Assembly: GCA_004802705.1 (NCBI GenBank)
Contig: SGPL01000516.1
Location: forward strand, 1 to 23,332
DNA: 23,332 nt
Reading direction: 5' to 3'
Source: Bondarzewia mesenterica
Lineage: Eukaryota; Basidiomycota; Agaricomycetes; Russulales; Bondarzewiaceae
In this document: in pieces, positions 10,046 to 19,547 of the stretch
How the letters are laid out: each line of letters opens with the position of its first letter
Numbering within the stretch: the first letter of the stretch is position 1
Position numbers and translations under genes: made by a program
Notes under the pieces: model-generated
What the model saw: the letters and a program-made list of their open reading frames with translations, nothing else
The model's database searches: none
Told to the model about the DNA's origin: nothing

Positions 10046-11404
10046 TCATAGCTCGTCATGCGGTTCACCGGAGCGAGAAGGGGACAAAGGCATTGTCGAC
10101 GCGAGTACTGAATCCGTCGTTGGTAGCACGCTCTCGAAGACCTCAGCTATTGAAGGCAACTGAACCTCCGTCGTAAGCGCGTCCACCGCCGGAGACTCAC
10201 CTTCGTCTTTCATATGAGTGAAAGATGTACTCGTGCTTGATGCCAACGCGCTGAAAATAGCGCTCGAAGTCGCCGCCGCCGCCATCAGCACCGTAGACGA
10301 GATCCCAGCCGCGCCCAAGCTGTGCGCCGCCGTCGCCATGACTTCCACCAAACTGACACTCGCTTCCTCAGCCTTTTCCAGTACCATACGCTTCCCCCTC
10401 CCCCCCCATTGCCGGTAAAAATCGCGTCCACCAAAATGCTATTCTCAGACTACGGTCAAAGACGCGCTGTTTGAGGATGAAGAGCACGACGAGGACGAAG
10501 AACGCGAGGGCGGCCATGATGAGCAGTCGGTCGAGCCAATCGGATTTCTCGAGGGCTGTGATGAGCTGTTTGGAGGAGCCGAGGAGGTTGGTCAGGACAT
10601 CGTGCGTTGAGGAGGCAGACTTGAGAGTTGTGGTGGATGACTCTGCGGGTAATGATATAAATGATCGACTGGTCGATGAAGACATGAGGTATCGGAGGTG
10701 AGAACGCACCAAGCATCTGAACAGATAAAACGGAACGCTCAAGCTCGCCTTGCATGAGGCCCATGGTACGTCGAAGGGCATCCGTGACATCGTTATTGGC
10801 CTTCATCAACGCATCTTCCCTGTGTGTCAAATTGAATGACGAAGTTATGAAGGGCGCAAAAAGTTCTGGCCAACTCACGTTGTTCTGTCACTTGAACCCT
10901 GCTTCTCCCTCATGGCAGAAGACCTTAAGAGCTCTTCTCGTTTCGAGGCACTGTGTGCATCAATAGCACGTTTAGAGGTCAACAACGCAGTCCGCGTCTC
11001 CTTCCGCAACCTGTACCAAGACTATGCTCATGACGATGCGAAGTTGTCAGAAATGCTCATGCGCACGCACCGCGTCAGACTATCTCGAAAGCTCTGCACA
11101 ACACCTCGCAACTCCCACCGCGTTCTCACCCTTCTCTGGTCTTCGACAGTTTCATCCAAAGCCTACTAGCCGACAATTAAGTGCACTCACGACAAGGGCG
11201 CGTATGAGCAAAGCGCTAACCCACCTCTACCAACTGTGCGAACGTGTCGAGGTCCTCATGCAGCTCCGCCGCATACCGCTGCTGCACTGACGACGACTCT
11301 TTGCAATCGCGCAGGCGTGGAATTTGGAAACCTTTCAAGTCTGCCTCACGTCTTTGAATGGCGGCAATCGATGCTAGGGTACTCTCGCTGAATTCTGGAG
11401 GCAT
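10046..11404 (-). CDS. SEC20: SNARE Sec20 (BNIP1 family) with C-terminal HDEL after one frame break
   Basis: Five exons, read downward: 11225-11404, 11071-11162, 10879-11010, 10710-10819, and the last from 10642. In the unbroken frame the last exon stops at 10368 (262 residues). With one base skipped in the G8 run at 10400-10407 it continues to 10046 (369 residues) and ends HDEL. Seen: a coiled N-terminus (SIAAIQRREADLKGFQIPRL), a helical centre (RKETRTALLTSKRAID), the Sec20 domain (DVLTNLLGSSKQLITALEK, then SDWLDRLL) and one membrane span (LIMAALAFFVLVVLFILK). Known: Sec20 is a Qb-SNARE on the ER that receives COPI vesicles from the Golgi. The yeast protein is type II with a lumenal tail ending in HDEL. 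The agreement of HDEL and length (yeast is about 383 residues) argues that the longer form is the ancestral one. Confidence 0.88.
10400..10407 (-). other. Frame break in SEC20 at a run of eight G (minus strand)
   Basis: After IAFWWTRFLPAM the current frame ends ...YGTGKG. The frame reached by dropping one G runs on for about 110 residues, Ser/Ala-rich, to SGEPHDEL. Homopolymer length error or a real insertion are both possible. Confidence 0.7.
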
Positions 11405-12422
11405 GCTGTTGGTTGGGTGTAAAGCGTTGGTCACGGTCACAGAGTGAATATGTAGTACGTGACGAAGTTGTACGAAGCCTTTCACCATCAGCCACGATGC
11501 AGAAAAAAAAAACTTCATCGACAAAATATCTCTGAACGGACCAGTAGGTCTTATTCGTATACAAACAATAACTACAGGTGAGTAGGTACAATTGAACAAC
11601 TTCGCTGGCATATGCAATCCTTCACAATCCTCCCCCTGGAACTCCTGATATACCACGTTGACCGCTGAGATTACGGTCGACATCCGCACTTCCAACTTGC
11701 CGTCCTCCCTCGACGTCTCCAAGTCGATCCGGACGATCGCTTGACCGCTGTTGTTGTTGTCCAGGAGTCTGCGCGCCCATGCCAGGACTATCCTCGTATC
11801 CCGTATCCCGAGAGGCTTGCGCGTCTCTGGGATTACGGTCCCGTGGCCCAGATCGAACAGCTTCCCGACTCCACGAGACTCGACGCCCGATTTTTGCACC
11901 CGAAGAACTATCGTGACCTAGAGTTGCAGCGGATTCCTGCTCGTGCGTCTCGGCCGCGACTGTTACACCTCCTAGGCTCCTACTACAGAAGCAGCCTGGC
12001 CGGGTACGTTATTCCCTCTACTCCCACCATTCCCAGCTGTCTTCATTAGCACAACCCCTCTGATTTCCATTGCTAACGTACAAGAACCAACGAGGTCGTA
12101 GTTTACTTCGCCACTGAGTTACCTTTTGTAGCAGAGTTGGCCAATCTCGCCATGTTCCACGCTTCACTCTGCTGACGCGCGAAAAAATCGAAGACCCGCA
12201 GTATAGCTAATGAAGGTCCCTTCACCTGCACCTCGGCCCTGATCCACAGGACTGTTAACCGAATGCTGCTCCTGGGCTGAAGTAGATTCTGCACCACAGG
12301 TACCGCTGTCACCCGCAATCTCAAAACTTCTGGCACCACCCTGTCCATGCATATGGCTTTATTAACGTCCACCAGCTTAATTTACGCCTTAATGCTTCCC
12401 CTGATCGGGAGATGGGCTCGCC
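11405..12422. other. Unresolved region with long open frames on both strands
   Basis: About 1 kb lies between SEC20 and the small-protein gene. On the minus strand an open frame across about 11620-11918 reads GHGTVIPETRKPLGIRDTR and VRIDLETSREDGKLEVRM, with GC-rich third positions, and looks protein-like, but no start exon could be attached. On the plus strand a frame from about 11668 to 12003 (PYPERLARLWDYGPVAQIEQ) ends at a good donor (gtacgt), followed by a good branch site (gctaac) and acceptor at 12085-12091. This joins in phase to a short final exon ending ELPFVAELANLAMFHASLC at about 12174. I recognise neither protein. Only one strand is likely to be coding, and the sequence alone does not decide which. 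SEC20 and its neighbour are both on the minus strand. Confidence 0.4.
12092..12174 (+). CDS. Possible last exon of an unidentified plus-strand gene
   Basis: Joined by a candidate intron (about 12004-12091; donor gtacgt, branch gctaac, acceptor acaag) to an open frame reaching back to about 11668, it would give a C-terminus of about 140 residues ending AMFHASLC. The splice signals are good, the protein is not recognised, and the opposite strand is also open, so this is only a candidate. Confidence 0.25.
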
Positions 12423-12914
12423 TCATGAGGCTGCTTCTGGCCTGGAGTCGTACCTTCTCCTCCGAAGGCCATCTTCCCTGCTCCGGTCGTCAGACTCATC
12501 GGCGCTTCGAGACGGTGGTGAAACATGCTCACCGCCCTGCCCACCTTCACCTTCACCAGTGCCTTTGTATCCTCCTTCCTGACCTGCAGGCGCGCTCGTC
12601 CCATACTGATGCTCTTGGCCGGGAGTCGCACCTGTACCGTGGCTAGTACCAGACACATCCGTCGAGTCGCCGTGCCGCTCTCCAGCACTAGTAGTCGTAT
12701 CGGCAGATCGTTGTCTGTCTTGTGCATGAGACACAGACGAATCGTGTCCTGCTCCAGCAGTAGCATCATGCCCATGCAGCCGCTCCATGCCTAACTGTAC
12801 TTCTTCTCTCCCCTTCTCCGCAAGTGAGCCATAATGCTCTCGACTCTCCCCACCAGTCATTGTGTCCACGGCGTCCATCGCTTTTCCGCGGACAGTGTCT
12901 CCGTAGCCTATCAT
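12423..12914 (-). CDS. Small hydrophilic Gly/Ser/Glu-rich protein, stress-protein-like
   Basis: One open frame of 163 residues starts at ATG 12914 (MIGYGDTVRGKAMDAVDTMT). The first about 50 residues are ordered-looking and charged, with GYGDTVRGKAMDAVDTMTGG and AEKGREEVQLGMERLHG. This resembles small fungal CsbD-like/hydrophilic stress proteins, an assignment made from memory of the pattern only. The rest is low complexity (Gly, Ser, His, Glu, Gln) and ends with a very basic stretch (REDGLRRRRYDSR). No signal peptide or membrane span is seen. An alternative first exon, ATG TCG TTC ACG at about 12961-12972 followed by gtgcgt and an acceptor just before GGC TAC GGA, would give MSFT-GYGDT but is off by one base. 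Function unknown. Confidence 0.6.
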   Translation of the reverse strand: MIGYGDTVRGKAMDAVDTMTGGESREHYGSLAEKGREEVQLGMERLHGHDATAGAGHDSSVSHAQDRQRSADTTTSAGERHGDSTDVSGTSHGTGATPGQEHQYGTSAPAGQEGGYKGTGEGEGGQGGEHVSPPSRSADESDDRSREDGLRRRRYDSRPEAAS

Positions 12915-13397
12915 TTTTCAGTGTCAGAATTTCTCCCAAAGTCAATTAAGAAACGCACCGTGAACGACATTTACCGTCCCTCTAGAAATCCCGCAAGAAG
13001 GCCGTCAAAACAGGCGATTTTTATTTCCTCAAGTGTATTTGGTACGTGCCTGAACTTGTCCCCAATACCTCCGCAATCAGGGCTTGACATTCTTAGTGTA
13101 TCAGTTTATAGAAGGAGATAAATCAAGGTTAAAGTGTAATAGGGGAGTGGGAAAGCGACGGAGCCAACATATATAGGAAGAGGAGTCCATGACGGAGGGA
13201 AAATGACGGATGATGCGTTCATACTTCGTCCTATCCACGTGATTTAACCCCACTATGTAAAATATTTTATGTAACAATAGATCAAAATTAATTCTGGATA
13301 ACTTCGACAGCAATTGACAAGCGACGCAGGAGAACATTTGACGAACAGGTGAAAGACAGGAAACAATTTTACCGTAACCCACTGAAATAANTTTTTT
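12915..13397. other. Intergenic region with candidate promoter elements
   Basis: No gene is supported here. Between the small-protein start and the stop of the PHD/chromodomain gene it holds a palindromic E-box CACGTG at 13236-13241, a TATATAT element near 13169-13175 on the minus strand about 255 bases before the ATG at 12914, and an N at 13391 beside a run of eight T. Confidence 0.4.
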
Positions 13398-16300
13398 TTA
13401 CCACCCAGCGTCCCTCGCCTCCTTTAACAAGATCATCGCATTGTTATGGACCCTCCAATTTTCCTTCCTTGCAGCCTCCTCAAACTCCCTCACGAGCTGC
13501 ACCTTGGCGCCCATATTCTCCTCGGGTGTCCATCCCGCCTGAGTAACGTCGTATCTATCATCACAATTGTCAGGATCTGCCCAAGTTCATAGGATAGCTC
13601 ATGCAAACAATCTGACTCACCCATCCCACTTGACCAGCCACAAAAACTCGCTAGGCTTGTCGGGCCGCGGCCTGCGCCCGATGATACGCTCGATGAAGTA
13701 TTCGTCTTCGGGAGGCTCAGCACAGTCTGGCCGCCAGCATTTAACCTTGCCGCCTTTCAGTCTCAGGCGAAGAACAACTGCAAGCGGGAAGCATCGCAAT
13801 CAGTAAAGATGTCGACGATTCCTATTATCTGAACAGAAAGACTTACCATCTTCACTATGGGATTGGATTCGTTCCAGTCGGTCGTGGGTGGGTGGGTGTG
13901 AAAGAGTAGTCTGAAGAATAACTCACGGATGTGCTTGACATGGAGGACAAGCGAAGTCAAATTCTTTTCCGATATTCGATTGACTCTCAGAATCGAGGCC
14001 CACGCAGCCGAAATGATACCACAATTTGCATCTACGAAAGAAGGACAGAACTGAGCATCGAGCCTCTTGTTCAAGAGAGCCAGCAGCGTAACGCACTCAT
14101 CACACTGCACAAACTAAGAGACAGGACGTCAGCGACTAGATACACATGAATGGGGTCCTTGAACAACATATTCTTACCTCCCTCCGGAGAGCATCATCTT
14201 CGCTCCTCATCTCCGGCCAGTCGCACTTCATGAAACTTTTGACCGCGGTAGTGTCCTGCCTCTTGGCCTTGGCCTTATTCTTCGTTTTCTTTGGGGAGAC
14301 CCAAGGTGTATCATCGTCTACTTCCTGTTTCACTATCGAGGAAGAGGACCCTTTCGACTTCCTCGCCTTCTTCACAGATCCCGACCCGGGCATGACGGTA
14401 CCTGCCACGGCATCCGACTTACGCTTTTTACTCTTCATTTTGGTTTTTATTTGATTGCCCGGGGCGGCTGATTCTGCCTCCTTTTCCTCCTTCAGCTTGA
14501 GTAAAATGCGACGTTCCTTATGCTCCTCAGGCATAACGTCACTCGAGTCGGTCGTCAGTGGCGACAGAGGCGATACTTGGAATGTGCGTGCCTCAGATGG
14601 TGAGGCAATGGGCGTCAACGAAGAGTCCCAGTCCGAGGGCGGCGCTGGATCCGCTGGAACAGTGTCATCTTTACCGGGCGGTTCCGGAGAATGACTGCGT
14701 ACGGAGCTGGGGCAAGAAGAGAGGGGGGACAGCAGGAAACCGCGGATGATGGACGAATCGCGAGAGGATGGAGGATTTGGGGTATCAGCCGGTGTAACTG
14801 GGGTTGTTAGCTCGCGCATCGTTGCTCCTACTTGTTCAATCTCGGCAGGAGGATCGAGTTGCAGATCGAGTTCAAATGACTCCATAGGCGGCTGAGGGGA
14901 ACTCTCCGTCAGGATGACTGGGGAGACAGAACCTTGTCGACGAAATAAATATCAGCAGGTATTAGGTGATAAATTTGGATACACCCACGTAATTGAGGAT
15001 TGAAAGGGGATTGTACAGTGTTCACTACATATATTGACTATGTATTCATGGGTTTGAACACATCTGATATCGGAGAGAAACCTACCCCTCGGACTTGCCG
15101 CTCCTGCCTCCCAGTTAACGGGTACAAGGGATGCGGGCGAGAATCCATCAGAAAACGGCGACGACGCATGGAGAATATGCTTCGAACGTGAACTCATGAG
15201 ACGACCTTGACGAAACATTAACACAAAACATAGTCGACAAGCAAGGGAAAGATGCAACTTACTGAGCTCTTCGAACGAAGCCACAGTCCCAGCATCGTTT
15301 GCTACAAAGGCATTTCAGGATCATCTGGCAAGACAGAGGTGCTGAGAGATAACAGACCGGAATGATTTACGCTTGATGCAGCTAAGATAGATTTTATTTG
15401 AGGGAGTAGATCGCTATGCGGCCTGCGAGTGCTTGGTCCAGCGATGGGGAGCTCGTCATTGACTGCACGGGGAGATTAAAACCTATGTTTGACACTGAAA
15501 ACCCGCCTTACAGTGAATTTGAAGTGACGCTCGCTTTGGCGTTCTAGGGCCTGTGGCAGCGTCGGCATATGCTAGAAGCAACAGGATTATAGCAATTGAC
15601 AACAGCATCAGAACAATCTAATCGAACCTTTCTGAGGCCATTCGATGAGTTCCGGGATGGGGCTTGTCGCAGCATCATGGCGCGCAACCTGTGACACTGA
15701 CAGCAAATATTAAAATGTCAGAGAAAGTCAAGTATATGCGTATGGAGGCTAATTACGCGCAGCCTGCGGATCTCTAGCCCTCTCCAATAGCTCTGAAACT
15801 TCACACCCAATTTCATCCAACCTTTCCCAAACCGAGTTGGCCCCAGCCTCCGCATGTCCATCGTTCGGTGACCTCGGCTTGCCCAGTCTCCTCTCCAAAC
15901 CCTCCACCCTCCCCAGCACTGCGTGTGCCACTTTTAACTGAAGCTGACTCTCGTTGGACAGCTTCTTGAGAAGCCCTCCAAGCTCTCCGAGACGCTGCAT
16001 GAGTGCGTCGTACTGCTCAGTGAAAGATGGCGTGATCGCATCCTTGATTACCTGGAACAAGGGGTCGTTCGCCGTCACATCCGATGAGAAATCCCTTGGA
16101 GTGGCACCAGGAGCCGTTGCACAAGCAAGGATCGACGTGTTAGTTGATCCTTGAGCTTGAGGTGCACGAGCGGGGATGCGCATGCTGGCCGCGGGTACAG
16201 GAGCGTATGCAGCCACAGGAGGTGCGGGCGCGGATTGTGAGGCGGGATAGGGGATCCCAAGCCGTGTGGGCGGGGTGTAGAGTCCGTGATGAGCAGCCGC

Positions 16301-16429
16301 AAATCTGACAGGCATCTGAAGGATCTGGGGCGTCTGCGGTACAGATGCATTGACGTTCGCGATAGGCGCGTTCCAAGTAAGTGTCTGGGGCATATGTTGA
16401 GGAGGCGCTGGGGGTTGCTTCGGAGCCAT
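13398..16429 (-). CDS. PHD-finger-like and chromodomain protein
   Basis: Twelve exons, read downward: 15757-16429, 15628-15696, 15512-15571, 15358-15462, 15263-15301, 15086-15205, 14178-14932, 14097-14113, 13927-14031, 13847-13854, 13621-13777 and 13398-13554. They total 2265 bases, 754 residues. The N-terminus is Pro/Ala-rich, with a helical part near residues 125-215 (EQYDALMQRLGELGGLLKKL). A long disordered basic region with Lys-rich stretches follows (KMKSKKRKSD; KKTKNKAKAKR), probably nuclear targeting. A PHD-like segment (residues about 608-644) has C-x2-C-x4-H-x2-C (QCDECKLWYHFGC) and a later CPPC. The usual first Cys pair is not seen; only one Cys is nearby. A chromodomain follows (about 676-735: EDEYFIERIIGRR, FLWLVKWDGYD, GWTPEENM), with the aromatic Tyr, Trp and Trp expected for methyl-lysine binding. 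Inferred role: a chromatin reader. Exon 10 is only 8 bases and exon 8 is 17. The 5' exons (2-6) have no domain support; they were chosen by phase and splice signals. Confidence 0.82.
13847..13854 (-). other. 8-base microexon in the PHD/chromodomain gene
   Basis: TGAAGATG on the minus strand lies between introns 13855-13926 (gtgagt...catag) and 13778-13846 (gtaagt...tgcag). Including it joins ...CPPCQAHP to EDVVLRLRLKGG in frame. Leaving it out shifts the chromodomain out of frame. Confidence 0.75.
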
Positions 16430-16952
16430 GATCACACAATCCACTAGGCGACGAACTCGAGATCAGATAGGGTCTTGGATTGTCTTGGGTCGCGACAAGA
16501 ACGTGTCAGGTGCGCGTTTTTGCGCGGAATCAAAGAGAAAGATGAAAAATCGTGCCTTCGACGAGGTCAGTCAGAACGTTTTGGAATCCAGCTCACAAAG
16601 TCAGAGGCCAGCAGTGGTCACTCTCAAAAAAAAGATCTGTAGTGAAGGAGCGTTCAGGAAGAGTTACTCAGGCAGTGAATAGACAAACCGAGTTGAAGTT
16701 ACAANAAAAAAAATATACTACCGAGGTAGGTCCATATATACAGCCTGAGGTACCTGCACTGTGTCACACGCAACGTCAAAACAACGCGTAAAGAACGCGT
16801 CACGTCACACCTACCTGAGGCTCGTCAACTTCATTGCTCAAGGGGAAAACGTGATCATTACGCTATACCTCACAAAGATGAATCATCGTATGGTGAGTAT
16901 TGTGCTACTGCGCTACTATACAATCCATGAGCTCGAACATGCGGCGAACAGT
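16430..16952. other. Intergenic region between the PHD/chromodomain start and the P450 stop
   Basis: No gene is supported in these 523 bases. The open frames are short and fragmentary. There is an N at 16705 in an A-rich run and a TATATATGG-type element at 16732-16740 (minus strand), about 300 bases upstream of the ATG at 16429. It should contain the promoter of the chromatin gene and the 3' end of the P450 gene. Confidence 0.4.
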
Positions 16953-19250
16953 TCAGAATGCCGACCGCCTCTGCAATCGCACCGGCACAGGCGACACGCC
17001 CAGAGTCAGCATGATTGCAGCCGGCATGACTCTCTCTCGCCATTGCTCCCCTGTCTCCCCTACCTTCATGACAGGCTCTACATGCCAGTCTCTGAGCAAT
17101 AAGGTGAGGAAGCATACCGCTTCAACAGCAGCGAAATTGCGCCCAATGCAAGTACGGGGACCTGATACACAGCACGGTCAGGGAATGGAGTCAAACATTA
17201 GCCTCAGTGAAACGTACCGAAACTGAAAGCAGTTGCCGCTTCAGAGTCGTTCATCTTGCCATACCATCTTGAAGGGTCGTACTTATAAGGGTCAGGGAAG
17301 TATCGCGGATTATATTCTGGAGTAGAAAGGTAGGTCAGAAGATGATAGCACCTCGTAAATAAGAGTGTACCACTTACGAATGCCGACCATGTCGACCACC
17401 GTCTGCGTGCCTTTCTGGATTGCGATGCTTCTGTTTTCAGACGCACCATAATCGACAGGAATCGTAAGCACAGTGTCTTCGGTTGCTTCCCGAATCATCA
17501 CGTATCCCGCAGCTGTTCGCAGAGTAACTCGGTGAAGGTAATCAGAATGATATTGACAAGTAAATACGCACGGTACAACCTCAATGCCTCGTAGAAGATG
17601 CTCAGAACTTTGTCCAGCTTGTCAAAATCTTCATAAACCTGGGTTAAACCAAGTTCAGCTAACCTTCATCTCATTGGAGCACTAATCACTCTTACAGGAT
17701 CACGATTGTGTCCCACGACCTCGACAATTTGCTCATGAACTTCCTTCTGAATCTCAGGATGGATTCCTAGGAATCCGAGGGTTGCAGCAAGCGTGTGCGC
17801 CGTAGTCTCTGCATTAAGACAATCGGCTCATAAGCGACAGCAGACATTAGCTCAAGAACAACTCACCATGTCCGGCAAACATGAGACCAAACACGTTGCC
17901 AATCTGACTGCTCATCAGCTATCTACCATAGTTGTTTCTTGACATTCCGGACTGACCAGTTCATCATCATCCAACTGCAGCTTCCCATCTTCCTCATTCG
18001 CCCGAACGAGTAGGCTGAAGACGTCGTTCCGGACCGAGTCCGATTCGGCGTCTTGGTTCTCAGCCAGCTCTGCCTTACGCTCCCTTACCTGAGTGATCAT
18101 GTAATCCTTCAACACGGCATGCGCTCCAAGAAGGTCGGGTATGCTAGAGATTGAATTGTCAATGAGTCACAGGACCGTTTTGAAGGGTCATATAGCTTTT
18201 TAGATATTCGAAACAACACCTACCCCTTGAAAGGCAACTTATAGAACCACTTTGGCGCAGCAAGCCAAAGCATGGTATGGTCTGTGAAGGTCTTAAGAGC
18301 TTCTGAATGGTCATACTGCCATCCTCATTGGCCGGCGGCTCATCCCACGAGAATGGCCAACCAAACCCAACGGCAGAGATGACGAACAAAGCCAACTTGA
18401 AAGTGTATTTCTGGATCTTCGGAATCTCCACGACATCCTCAACGGTCCAACCCTGAGATGAGGCCATATCCTTGAAGACCCGTATGGTTTCAGACCACAC
18501 CAGGCCGTAGGTCTTCGGGTTGAACGCAGGGCCCATGATGCGTCTGTGTCTGCGCCATGTTTCTTTTTCGGAGGCAATAAGGTTCATGCCCCAGATACTA
18601 GAATGAAAGCGAATTGGCGCAAGCGATGCAATGCAAGGAGAGCACCTTACAGCATAGCCTGGCTAGCAGACTCGGGTTTGATCCAAGGCGATTTAACACC
18701 TCCCGCGACAACCTGATGCGCGACGTCGATATTAGAGGTGTACAAAGTCGGCTTGCCAACGAGAAATGGGACGATCGAGACGACTTCCGAATTCCACTTT
18801 CGATAAACTAAGAATTGACAAGAGACCGGGCATTGGCATAACTTGGGTCAGACATTCCTGTGCAAGTAAAGAGAGGTTTGGAACACGTGCATGTCAGTCT
18901 TTCACTCCAGGTGAAGTACATGCCTGGATTCCACCAGGATGTAGGAAGTGCTGCGCCTGGCATGGCGAGCGGCTGGAACGGGATGCGCAGCCCTGAAACT
19001 CCGTTGACGGCCTGAAAATACAACAACATCCAGCATAAATCAGGTGTGGATTGAAATGCTGTTGAAGCTGCCAGCATGCCAGTAATGCATTCAAGGAACC
19101 TGGCCTCTGGACTAGGATGACTTGAATAGCATGTTTCCGTGGACTTACCTTTATCCCATTCAAGAGCTTGAGCACTTTTGACACTATGAAAATTGTGGAA
19201 ACTGTGCCTAGCACAACTCTCCAGTCGGCCAGACTGCTTGTGAGGGACAT
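16953..19250 (-). CDS. Cytochrome P450 monooxygenase; one frame break
   Basis: Eleven exons, read downward: 19149-19250, about 18891-19011, 18651-18807, 18224-18597, 17957-18143, 17867-17903, 17696-17808, 17572-17638, 17378-17512, 17218-17316 and 16953-17161. Together they give about 533 residues if one base missing near 18303 is allowed for. Seen in order: an N-terminal membrane anchor (DWRVVLGTVSTIFIVSKVL), a Pro-rich hinge region (RIPFQPLAMPG), the C-helix (WRRHRRIMGPAF), the I-helix oxygen-binding motif AGHETTAHT, the K-helix ExxR (YEALRLY), the meander (FPDPYKYDPSRW) and the heme loop FSFGPRTCIGRNF with its axial Cys. All catalytic landmarks are intact. Known reaction type: NADPH/CPR-dependent mono-oxygenation at the ER; the substrate is unknown. 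The resemblance is to large Agaricomycete CYP families, and I do not name one. The exon 2 end is uncertain: a gttcca or a GC-type gcacgt donor both fit the phase. Confidence 0.88.
18301..18305 (-). other. Frame break in the P450 gene (one base missing)
   Basis: Before the point the frame reads ...NEDGSMTIQ. The family-like continuation EALKTFTDHTMLWLAAPKW lies one base out of frame; one more G at CAG|AAGC (minus strand) would restore it. The exon phases at both ends of exon 4 also call for one extra base. Confidence 0.7.
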
Positions 19251-19547
19251 TGCAGACTGTAACAATGTGGTGGGAACTGGTGGGAAGCAACAGACGGATC
19301 TGTCGCTGCCCGGGCAGTTCTGTAACATTAATTAATTCCTGTTCCTTTAGGTACAGGTCTCATTGCACTTTGTGTGACGTCACTTAGCTGCATCGATAAG
19401 TGTTATCCAAAGCAGCCTTCATTGGTCGACTAGTCACTCCCTGTCACTCCCAATCGATTCTGGACCAAACCTCTCGCCTCCGTTTTTTTTGTGCGGTCTG
19501 CTTGAAACACACGCCAGTACCGCATTTGTTCTATCTCTTGACGAGTA
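19251..19547. promoter_or_regulatory. Shared divergent promoter of the P450 and the Tlg1-type SNARE
   Basis: The 297 bases separate two divergent ATGs. They contain a perfect palindromic CRE/ATF site TGACGTCA at 19375-19382 and an AT-rich TTAATTAATT block at about 19327-19336. The CRE sits closer to the SNARE start (about 165 bases) but could serve either gene. bZIP factors of the ATF/CREB type bind such sites in fungi; binding here is inference. Confidence 0.5.
19375..19382. promoter_or_regulatory. CRE-like palindrome TGACGTCA
   Basis: This is an eight-base perfect match to the ATF/CREB consensus, located in the divergent promoter between the P450 and SNARE genes. No second copy was noticed in that spacer. 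Confidence 0.5.

Noticed and set aside
7898..10407. Programmed ribosomal frameshifting in the F-box gene and SEC20
   Set aside because: No known slippery heptamer with a downstream structure is evident, and the unrelated P450 and FMO show similar single-base breaks. Consensus error is simpler.
10218..10701. Plus-strand open frames opposite SEC20
   Set aside because: Antisense shadows of the Sec20 domain and its tail.
15371..15385. gtaaat donor ending PHD/chromodomain exon 4 at 15371
   Set aside because: It leaves the wrong phase for the next exon. The gtctgt donor at 15357 gives a 56-base intron and a continuous frame.
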